Source: Methanoculleus chikugoensis (lineage in GTDB: Archaea; Halobacteriota; Methanomicrobia; Methanomicrobiales; Methanoculleaceae). Taken from it: a stretch of DNA of 47,858 bases. The notes under the pieces are model-generated. The model searched no databases. It was given only the letters and a program-made list of their open reading frames with translations, and was not told the DNA's origin. The stretch is from NCBI RefSeq assembly GCF_900095385.1, contig NZ_FMID01000033.1, forward strand, positions 1 through 47,858, written 5' to 3'. Each line of letters opens with the position of its first letter. Positions within the stretch are counted from its first letter, which is position 1. Made by a program: the position numbers and the translations under genes. Below, piece by piece: positions 41,971 through 47,858 of this stretch.

Positions 41971-42429
41971 TCAGCGGGTGAGCAGGATCTCCGCGGTCTC
42001 CGGTTTGTAGGTCCAGCCTTCCGGCATCCGTCCGGACTTGACGTAGTACTTGACCAGTCTGCGCACCTTGGACTCGGCGATCTGCAGCTGCCGCACGTTG
42101 TGCACGTCTTTCTTGTTCTCCGCCAGGTGTTTCCTGATCCCGAGCGCTTTCTGCATCAGGTTCCGGAGATCCTCGGGGATCTCGGATTCAAGCCCCTTCT
42201 CGCGGAGGATCTCGCTTATGCGCTTGCCGGTAGCGAGCTTGATGTCGGGTACGGCGTACCGATCCCGCAGCACAAGGCCGATCTGGCTGGTCGACATGCC
42301 GTCTTTACGAAGATCGACGACGATCTTCTCGATCTCTGCTTTGTCCGTGTTGGACCACTCGGGTGCCTCTGTCCGGTAGGGCCGGACGGAACTGCTGGTT
42401 CCGCGACGCCGAGCGTACATTCTTGCCAT
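41971..42429 (-). CDS. rps15: Small ribosomal subunit protein S15 (uS15)
   Basis: A 152-residue archaeal/eukaryotic-length S15. The N-terminal extension is typical (MARMYARRRGTSSSVRP). The core phrases are LRKDGMSTSQIGLVLRDRYAVPDIK and LGIRKHLAENKKDVHNVRQLQIAESKVRRLVKYY. It binds the central domain of 16S rRNA. GGAGGTGCATGA precedes the ATG. First gene of its operon. Confidence 0.96.
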   Translation of the reverse strand: MARMYARRRGTSSSVRPYRTEAPEWSNTDKAEIEKIVVDLRKDGMSTSQIGLVLRDRYAVPDIKLATGKRISEILREKGLESEIPEDLRNLMQKALGIRKHLAENKKDVHNVRQLQIAESKVRRLVKYYVKSGRMPEGWTYKPETAEILLTR

Positions 42430-42620
42430 TCATGCACCTCCGATAGATATACTATGTTAAGTCCAGAAAAGAGTCCTTTTACTGACTAATCTCTGTAATC
42501 CCGAGCCCTTGCGGGCAGTGCTTCCGGGAGCACGTCGGACTTACCATAGCCAGCACGTTATCGTGCTGCAGTATCGTTCGCTACAGGACACCTTAAGGAT
42601 ATCGGAGGCGCGCCCGGTTT

Positions 42621-42642
42621 CCCAGGAAATGCAATTCCTGGG
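42621..42642. promoter_or_regulatory. 22-bp palindrome upstream of the sensor kinase gene
   Basis: CCCAGGAA (42621-42628) and TTCCTGGG (42635-42642) are perfect inverted arms around a near-symmetric centre containing TGCA. It lies 34 nt upstream of the chosen ATG (42677), overlapping an alternative in-frame ATG at 42629. Such symmetry fits a dimeric repressor operator, or an mRNA hairpin if transcription starts upstream. Confidence 0.45.
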
Positions 42643-42676
42643 GTTTTATCATGGTTTAGAGCGAATTCTATGTATA

Positions 42677-44875
42677 ATGGGAGTTCATCCGGGCTACCAT
42701 CTCGCGAATGCTTCCGCAAAGGAGCATCTGTTCACTTACGGGATCATCGTCTCCACCCTGCTTGCGTTCGCCATTACCGCATATTGCCTCTCTGCAGGGA
42801 TATTTGTGGTCTGTTCCCACCTCTTCTACGTCCCGATCATACTTGCGTCCTATCGCTATCCCGACCGGGGCATCGCGTTCGCCGGTCTGCTTGCCGCCGG
42901 TTACCTCGCAGAGGTCATCATTTTCTCCCCGGGCAGCGGGTTCGAGGTCGTGAATGCCCTGCTCAGAACCGCGCTCTTCCTTGTCGTCGCCGCCGTCGTG
43001 TCGCAACTCTCTGCCCGCCTGCAGGCGCGGGAGAGCCGGTACCGGGGGATATTCGAGACGTCCGGTGCGGGGTTCTTCCTCTTCTCGCCCGCGACCGGGA
43101 AGATCGAGGAGATGAACTGCGGGTGCGCCGAGATGCTCGGGTATCCCCGGGACGCTGTCCTGCCCCCGGATGCGGCTGCGGTCTGGCCCGGGGCTCCGGG
43201 GGTGAACAGGATTGTGAACCTGGACTGCACCCTCATCGGACGGGACGGGAAAGCCTGCCCGGTTCTCCTCTCGGCGAACCTGCTCCCCGACCAGGATCTG
43301 GTCTGCGTGGCGGTCACCGGGACGGCAGAGCAGAAGCGCTCGGAGAACCGGCTCCGGCGTTCGGAGGAGACCTACCGGGTCATCCTCAACACCGCCGATG
43401 TCGGGGTTCTCCTCACCGACCCCGGGAGAAGGATCGTGGAGACGAATACGGCCGCGGTCCGGCTCTTCGGTGGGGCCGGTCCGGAAGACCTGGTCGGGCG
43501 GAACCCCGAAGACCTGATCGCAGCGGGATCTCGCGATGCTGCCCGGGTCTACCGGGAGCGTGTCCTCTCCGGGGAGACGCCTGCGCCGGCTGAGTGTGTC
43601 TTCTGCAGGCTTGACGGCAGTGAATGGCCCGGGGAGGTCTCGGCCACTCACCTCCCGAGGGACGGCGACGCTCCGGAGCGGCTGGTCCTCTCCATCCGGG
43701 ACGTTACCGAACGGCATCGGGCGGCGAAGAGGATGCGGGAAGAGAACCGTCGCCTCTCGATCGTCAACGAGGTGGTCACCGCCGCGACTGCGCCCCGCCG
43801 TCTGGACAGCCTTCTTGGGGATTCGCTCGCGAAGATCGTCGACCTGCTCGAGTTCGACGAGGGGGCGGTCTACCTGGTGCGCCCCGGGAGCGATACGGCG
43901 GTTCTCCATGCCCGGGAAGGGACGGACCCGGTTCTGCCGCAGACGGTCCGCCTCGATGATCTCTTCTACGAGACTTCTGTCCCGGCAGGTGAGGTCTACT
44001 GCATCGAGGGTCTCCAGGAACGGTATCCCGGCTCCGGAATACGGGCACTTGTCATGGTGCCCATTCCCGGCGACGGCGGGCTGGTGGGATGGATCGCGCT
44101 CGGAAGCAGGGCACGCAAGACCGCCCCGGAGACCGAGCGCGACATTCTCCTCGATATCGGGAAGGAACTCGGCAATGTGGTCGTGAAGGGGATGCTCCAC
44201 GAGGAACTGCAAACGGCGCTCTCGGAGGTCAATCTCTACGTGGATATCCTCACCCACGACATCAACAACGCGAATACGGCGGCGATGGGCTACCTGCAGA
44301 TGTACCTCGAGTATGCTGCCGGGTCGGACGGGGCGATGGTCGAAAAGTCGCTTGCGGCCGTTCACCAGAGCAACGAGATCATCCGGAACGTATCGACGCT
44401 CCGCAGACTCAAGGCCGGTCCCGTGGAACTCGGCCCGGTCCCGCTTGGACCCGTGATCCGGGGGATCTGCAGTTACCATACGAGCGCCCGCATCGCCTGC
44501 AACGGAGTGGACGCAACGGTTCTCGCCGACGACCTCATCGGCGAGATCTTCACGAACCTTATCGGCAACGCCGTGAAGTTCGGGGGGCCGGACGTGGAGA
44601 TCGTCATCAGCGTCCGGGAGGAAAGTGATGCGGTCCTGGTGACGGTTGCCGATACCGGTCCCGGGATCCCCGACGACCTCAAGTCGCGCATCTTTGGGCG
44701 CTACCAGCGCGGAGAGACGAGGAAGGGCGGGAAGGGTCTTGGCCTCTACATCGTCTGGATGCTCATCGAGCGCTACGGGGGGAGCATCCTCGTCGGCGAC
44801 CGGATCCCCGGCCATCCCCTGGAGGGGGCGGCTTTCACGCTTACCCTGCCCCGTTACCGCCCGGCAACGGGGTGA
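42677..44875 (+). CDS. Membrane sensor histidine kinase, multi-TM-PAS-PAS-GAF-HATPase
   Basis: A 732-residue kinase. Four or five transmembrane helices occupy about residues 15-115. Two PAS domains follow, at about 120-230 and 240-355. A GAF domain (about 370-510) precedes the phospho-acceptor helix with LTHDINNANTAAMGYL (His near 527). The HATPase has N-box NLIGNAVKFGG near 630, DTGPGIP, and G2-box KGGKGLGLYIV. This HD-x-NN acceptor style is common in methanogen kinases. No receiver or response regulator gene is adjacent. The start is uncertain: ATG 42677 is chosen because helix 1 follows closely; ATG 42629 lies inside the palindrome. Confidence 0.88.
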   Translation: MGVHPGYHLANASAKEHLFTYGIIVSTLLAFAITAYCLSAGIFVVCSHLFYVPIILASYRYPDRGIAFAGLLAAGYLAEVIIFSPGSGFEVVNALLRTALFLVVAAVVSQLSARLQARESRYRGIFETSGAGFFLFSPATGKIEEMNCGCAEMLGYPRDAVLPPDAAAVWPGAPGVNRIVNLDCTLIGRDGKACPVLLSANLLPDQDLVCVAVTGTAEQKRSENRLRRSEETYRVILNTADVGVLLTDPGRRIVETNTAAVRLFGGAGPEDLVGRNPEDLIAAGSRDAARVYRERVLSGETPAPAECVFCRLDGSEWPGEVSATHLPRDGDAPERLVLSIRDVTERHRAAKRMREENRRLSIVNEVVTAATAPRRLDSLLGDSLAKIVDLLEFDEGAVYLVRPGSDTAVLHAREGTDPVLPQTVRLDDLFYETSVPAGEVYCIEGLQERYPGSGIRALVMVPIPGDGGLVGWIALGSRARKTAPETERDILLDIGKELGNVVVKGMLHEELQTALSEVNLYVDILTHDINNANTAAMGYLQMYLEYAAGSDGAMVEKSLAAVHQSNEIIRNVSTLRRLKAGPVELGPVPLGPVIRGICSYHTSARIACNGVDATVLADDLIGEIFTNLIGNAVKFGGPDVEIVISVREESDAVLVTVADTGPGIPDDLKSRIFGRYQRGETRKGGKGLGLYIVWMLIERYGGSILVGDRIPGHPLEGAAFTLTLPRYRPATG

Positions 44876-44880
44876 GCCGA

Positions 44881-44889
44881 ATATTTATC
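44881..44889 (+). promoter_or_regulatory. TATA box of tRNA-Gly
   Basis: ATATTTATC about 35 nt before the tRNA 5' end, just after the kinase stop codon. Spacing and sequence fit an archaeal tRNA promoter. Confidence 0.5.
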
Positions 44890-44919
44890 TGGTTTCGGGT
44901 CAACATGTACTGGTACCGT

Positions 44920-44990
44920 GCGATAGTAGTCTAATGGTAGGACAGGGGCTTCCCAAGCCTCTAGTCCGGGTTCGATCCCCGGCTATCGCA
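44920..44990 (+). tRNA. tRNA-Gly (anticodon CCC)
   Basis: A complete 71-nt cloverleaf. The acceptor GCGATAG pairs with CTATCGC, with discriminator A. The D-arm reads TAGTCTAATGGTA. The anticodon stem GGGGC/GCCTC (one G-T pair) encloses TTCCCAA with anticodon CCC, reading GGG. The T-arm has GGGTTCGATCCCC. CCA is not encoded and no intron is visible. It is followed by a T6 run. Confidence 0.96.
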
Positions 44991-44995
44991 TGACG

Positions 44996-45001
44996 TTTTT
45001 T
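44996..45001 (+). terminator. T-run terminator after tRNA-Gly
   Basis: Six T residues begin 6 nt after the tRNA 3' end and lie just before the 3' end of msvR on the opposite strand. Confidence 0.5.
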
Positions 45002-45012
45002 CTTGTTGTTTG

Positions 45013-45843
45013 CTATTTCCCTTTCAGCATCCCTCTGCTGTCATACTGTTCTCCGCTGCCTTCGACGACGATCTCGAACCGGCAGTGATCGGACCCCATC
45101 GAGTAACACCGGGTCTCGACCGCTTCTGCCGGCCGGCCGTAGTGGCGGGAGAAGAGCGCCCGAAGGATGCCTGAGTCGAACGCGCACGCAGGCTTCCCCG
45201 TCACCGGCAGGTCGACGCATTCGAAGCAGTCGTAGACGAGGAGGACGAGTGGTTCCGTCTCCGCGACCTCGATCCTTCCCAGACGGTGCTCCTCCCAGAA
45301 CCGGGTGATATTCGTGCAGAACACCCCCGTATCCGGGTCGGTAACCGCCAAATAGAGTTCCTCGCCGATCCGTTCACCGGCCCGGGTGAGGAGCGGATCG
45401 AGGAGGACTCCCTCCTGCATGAGCGCCACGCGGATCGTCCGGAACGCGAGCCGGTAGAACACGTTGGGGTCGCCCGACCCGGGCCGGTACATCCCGGCAT
45501 AGGCGGCAAGGTCATCAGCCACCCGCTCCTCCGCCGAGACGCTTGCGACAAGGTCGCCGGTGAGGAAGAAGATCTTCCTCCGGGAGTCCTCCGGGTCGGG
45601 CCGCGACCCGATCACGCCCGCCGCCGCGAGGTCCTGGAGGTGCACCGAGACCGTCGATTTCGCCCGTCCCGCGAGGGCGACGAGTTCCTCGAACGTATAT
45701 TCTCGCTCCCTGAGTGCTGCGAGGATCGTACGCCGCACCGGGTTCCCGACCGCCCGCGTCCCGCCCGGTGTCGAGTAGAGATCTATCTCGTGGTCCGGCC
45801 TCGGCCTGCCTGCCTTCCCCCTGCCGGCCCCCCTCTGTTCCAT
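45013..45843 (-). CDS. msvR: MsvR-type redox regulator (ArsR-like HTH plus V4R domain)
   Basis: A 276-residue regulator. A winged helix spans about residues 33-95 (NPVRRTILAALREREYTFEELVALAGRAKSTVSVHLQDLAAAGVI). A V4R domain follows (about 130-262) with cysteines C176, C206, C209, C220, C246 and C254. MsvR proteins of methanogens use V4R cysteines as a redox switch and control a divergent F420H2 oxidase gene, exactly the arrangement seen here. The ATG at 45843 is chosen; the frame runs on upstream but only through the fprA gene. Redox-dependent repression of fprA and itself is the expected behaviour, inferred from the family. Confidence 0.9.
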   Translation of the reverse strand: MEQRGAGRGKAGRPRPDHEIDLYSTPGGTRAVGNPVRRTILAALREREYTFEELVALAGRAKSTVSVHLQDLAAAGVIGSRPDPEDSRRKIFFLTGDLVASVSAEERVADDLAAYAGMYRPGSGDPNVFYRLAFRTIRVALMQEGVLLDPLLTRAGERIGEELYLAVTDPDTGVFCTNITRFWEEHRLGRIEVAETEPLVLLVYDCFECVDLPVTGKPACAFDSGILRALFSRHYGRPAEAVETRCYSMGSDHCRFEIVVEGSGEQYDSRGMLKGK

Positions 45844-45873
45844 AGGTACACATCGAAAGGATGATATATCAAT

Positions 45874-45911
45874 TGTTCGGATATATTGGAATGTTCGCAT
45901 TTGTACGAACA
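45874..45911. promoter_or_regulatory. MsvR operator boxes in the msvR-fprA divergent promoter
   Basis: Three related half-sites lie here: TGTTCG at 45874-45879, TGTTCG at 45892-45897 and CGAACA at 45906-45911. The last two form an inverted repeat with an 8-nt spacer. TTCG/CGAA boxes are the type of sequence reported for MsvR binding. The sites overlap the TATA-like GATATATC and GGATATATTGG elements that serve the two divergent genes, so occupancy could block both promoters. Confidence 0.65.
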
Positions 45912-45924
45912 AGGTGTGATGACA

Positions 45925-47139
45925 ATGATGGCTACGGAACTTGCCCCCGGCGTCCACTGGGTCGGGGCAATAGACTGGAATCTCCGGGAGTACCATGGTT
46001 ACACCCTCCCGGGAACGACCTACAACGCCTACCTCGTCCGGGGTGAGAAGACGGCGCTCATCGACGGCGCCTACCACGGTTTCGAGGGGGAGGTTCTCGG
46101 CCGCATCGGGTCCGTCTGCGACCCGGAGACGATCGACTACATCGTCGTGAACCACATTGAGATGGACCACTCCGGCACCCTGCCCGCGCTCGTGAAGAGG
46201 CTGCCCGACACCCCGATCTACTGCACGGAGCGGGCGAAGGCCGGTCTCGCCCGCCACTATGACACTACAGGCTGGAAGATCCGGGTCGTCAAGAGCGGCG
46301 ATACCCTCGACCTCGGTGGAAAGACGCTCACCTTCCTCGAAGCGCCGATGCTCCACTGGCCCGACTCGATGTTCACCTACCTCGCGGAGGATGCCATCCT
46401 CTTCCCGAACGACGCGTTCGGACAGCACGTCGCAAGCGCCGCCCGATTCGACGACGAACTCGGGCACGACGCGGCGATGGCCCACGCGCAGAAGTTCTTT
46501 GCGAACCTGATCGTGCCGCTCGCGCCGAAGGTCCTGAAGAAACTCGACGAGGTCGGAGGTCTCGGGATCGATATCAGGATGATCGCCCCGAGCCACGGCA
46601 TCATATGGCGTTCGCATGCCGGCGATATCCTCAAGGCCTACGTCGACTGGAGCCGGGGCGTTGCAAAGGATAAGGTCACGATCGTCTACGACACCATGCA
46701 CGGCTCGACCACGATGATGGCGAAGGCGATCGCCGAGGGGGTCATGGCCGAGGGCGCCGATGTCCGGGTCTGCCTGCTGCGGGACGGGCGCTATGAAGGA
46801 ACGCACAGGAGCGACATCGTCACGGAGGTGCTCGACTCGAAGGCGGTTCTCGTCGGGTCGCCGACACTCCAGGACGAGGTCCTCCCCACGGTGGCCGGGT
46901 TCCTCAGTTACCTCCGCGGGTTACGGCCGGGCCGCCTTACCGCAAAGAAGATCGGGTGCGCGTTCGGGTCGCACGGGGGCATGGGCGGCGCGGTCGCTCA
47001 GGCGGAAGAAGCCCTGAAGGCGGCCGGGATCGAGGTGTTCGACGGCGGGTTCCACGTGAACTACCGGCCGGACGCCGACGAGGTTGCCCGGGCGTATGAA
47101 CTCGGCCGGACGGTGGCGCGGGAGATCCGCGCCCGGTAG
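45925..47139 (+). CDS. fprA: F420H2 oxidase, flavodiiron protein FprA
   Basis: A 404-residue flavodiiron protein that reduces O2 to water with F420H2 in methanogens. The metallo-beta-lactamase domain carries the diiron ligands in HIEMDH (H77, E79, D81, H82), with later ligands near LHWPDSM and in SHGIIW. The flavodoxin domain begins about residue 250 with VYDTMHGSTTMMAKAIAEG for FMN. No rubredoxin domain is fused. ATG 45925 sits 7-8 nt after AAGGTG; in-frame ATGs at 45919 and 45928 are alternatives. It is divergent from msvR. A T6 run at 47201-47206 terminates it. Confidence 0.94.
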   Translation: MMATELAPGVHWVGAIDWNLREYHGYTLPGTTYNAYLVRGEKTALIDGAYHGFEGEVLGRIGSVCDPETIDYIVVNHIEMDHSGTLPALVKRLPDTPIYCTERAKAGLARHYDTTGWKIRVVKSGDTLDLGGKTLTFLEAPMLHWPDSMFTYLAEDAILFPNDAFGQHVASAARFDDELGHDAAMAHAQKFFANLIVPLAPKVLKKLDEVGGLGIDIRMIAPSHGIIWRSHAGDILKAYVDWSRGVAKDKVTIVYDTMHGSTTMMAKAIAEGVMAEGADVRVCLLRDGRYEGTHRSDIVTEVLDSKAVLVGSPTLQDEVLPTVAGFLSYLRGLRPGRLTAKKIGCAFGSHGGMGGAVAQAEEALKAAGIEVFDGGFHVNYRPDADEVARAYELGRTVAREIRAR

Positions 47140-47200
47140 TGCCGGGGTTCGCGCGCCATCCCCCAGCAATATTATGCCGGACAGATCGTCCCGCCACCTC

Positions 47201-47206
47201 TTTTTT
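47201..47206 (+). terminator. T-run terminator after fprA
   Basis: Six T residues about 60 nt after the fprA stop, touching the stop codon of the convergent MFS gene. Confidence 0.45.
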
Positions 47207-47858
47207 CAGTCCGCCGGTGCGGCAAACCCGCGTCTCATCCAGGCGAATGCTGCGAGCGCCCCGACCTGCATCACGACCAGGAACCCGACGACGAGCGGGA
47301 CGGCGACTGTGTAGGCCCACCCGATGACGGCGCTCCCGGCAAACCAGGCAGCCCCGTAGACGGTGTTGAATATCCCGTATGCCGTCCCGCGCTTGCTGAT
47401 ATGGGTGTAGTCGGCGACGGCGGCCCTGAGGATCGTCTCCTGCGCACCCATCGCCGCGCCCCAGAGCACCACGGCGGCAAGCGCGAGGGCGTAACTCGTC
47501 CCGAAGGCGAGGAAGGGGATGCCGATGGCAAGGAGCGGCACGGAGAGGAGGGTGACAAGCCCGAACCGGTCGTATGCCCGCCCGATCGTGAGGGCTGCGA
47601 TGGCATCGACGCCCATGGCGACGGCGTAAAAGAACGGGATCTCTGCTTCTGAGACCATGCCGGTGACGGCGAAGTGGTAGGCGATGATCGGGAACGCCGC
47701 AAACCCTGCCATGGTGAGCGCGGTGAAGACGCCGTAGGGGAGCAGGGACCCCGGGAGGCTGGTTCCGTGGGAATCTGGGCCGCCAGCCTCAAGCGAAACC
47801 GGTTCAGGCGCCCGACGCCGGGCGAAGAGGAGGGCGAGGATCATCAGCGCGAACGGGA
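47206..47858 (-). CDS. Major facilitator superfamily transporter, C-terminal part (runs off the right edge)
   Basis: About 217 codons are visible, and the frame is open to the window edge, ending in a hydrophobic segment (PFALMILALLFARRR). An apparent ATG at 47844 lies within that helix and is unlikely to be the true start. A hydrophilic loop follows, then six hydrophobic segments with the MFS-like loop GRAYDRFGLV. This is the C-terminal six-helix half of an MFS permease. Substrate unknown. It converges on fprA. Confidence 0.85.
   Translation of the reverse strand, partial: PFALMILALLFARRRAPEPVSLEAGGPDSHGTSLPGSLLPYGVFTALTMAGFAAFPIIAYHFAVTGMVSEAEIPFFYAVAMGVDAIAALTIGRAYDRFGLVTLLSVPLLAIGIPFLAFGTSYALALAAVVLWGAAMGAQETILRAAVADYTHISKRGTAYGIFNTVYGAAWFAGSAVIGWAYTVAVPLVVGFLVVMQVGALAAFAWMRRGFAAPAD

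Noticed and set aside
42668-44815. A 715-codon open frame opposite the membrane histidine kinase
   Set aside because: The plus strand encodes clear PAS, GAF and HATPase motifs; the antisense frame has none.
45844-46806. A 321-codon extension upstream of msvR
   Set aside because: It is antisense to fprA. The ATG at 45843 begins the real winged-helix protein next to the promoter.

Overview
The window comes from a GC-rich methanogenic euryarchaeon, most likely Methanomicrobiales (Methanoculleus or a close relative; this is an inference from gene content and style, not a database match). The evidence is archaeal-type ribosomal proteins (S3Ae, S15, P0/L10, P1/L12), Spt5/SecE, archaeal-type D-aminoacyl-tRNA deacylase and phosphoglycerate mutase, a Pcc1/KEOPS subunit, a tetrahydromethanopterin-pathway MptE, an F420H2 oxidase with a methanogen-type V4R regulator (MsvR), TATA-box promoters and T-run terminators. 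No rRNA operon, CRISPR array, IS transposase or prophage is visible.

Layout. 1-3.8 kb: a cut-off ABC-2 permease divergent from its ATPase, then an HTH protein with about four PAS domains. 3.8-6.4 kb: a soluble PAS-PAS chemoreceptor with CheW, behind a strongly structured leader. 6.5-6.8 kb: a candidate structured RNA locus and tRNA-Lys(CTT). 6.9-10.8 kb: a TrkA_N-DHH phosphoesterase overlapping mptE, a CGCGAAG hairpin, and a radical SAM protein with unusual cysteine spacing. 11-17.6 kb: an M50 protease with CBS domains, a PRC-barrel protein, a Thg1-like protein, ileS and a LOG-like protein. 17.5-20.8 kb: two moeA paralogues and a 60-residue cysteine protein. 20.9-26.7 kb: dtdA-ftsZ-secE-spt5, then rpl11-rpl1-rpl10-rpl12. 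26.9-33.2 kb: a small membrane-anchored exported protein, hypF, two winged-helix regulators and a zinc-ribbon Ski2-like helicase. 33.6-39.7 kb: a PAS protein lacking a kinase ATPase domain, an MFS transporter, a methyltransferase-like protein overlapping a bactofilin-like beta-helix protein, apgM and an unknown gene. 39.8-42.4 kb: the rps15-DHH-pcc1-rps3ae operon. 42.6-47.9 kb: a membrane histidine kinase, tRNA-Gly(CCC), divergent msvR/fprA and a cut-off MFS transporter.

How the parts work together. Two blocks are core information-processing operons (dtdA-ftsZ-secE-spt5-L11-L1-L10-L12 and S15-DHH-Pcc1-S3Ae), joined by 1-4 nt overlaps. Sensing is heavily represented: HTH-PAS, MCP-CheW, PAS-H-box and PAS-PAS-GAF kinase. 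Oxygen and redox defence is a self-contained msvR/fprA unit with recognisable TTCG/CGAA boxes.

The strongest undescribed-looking signal is a dispersed non-coding element of about 190-220 bp, present as three full copies and one partial copy (near 10.95, 16.7, 16.95 and 33.3 kb). It has imperfect terminal inverted repeats sharing the core ATCGCCACG, plus two internal G/C hairpins whose arms change length together between copies. Two further structured non-coding stretches, the chemoreceptor leader at 3.9 kb and the 6.53-6.70 kb locus, also deserve study.
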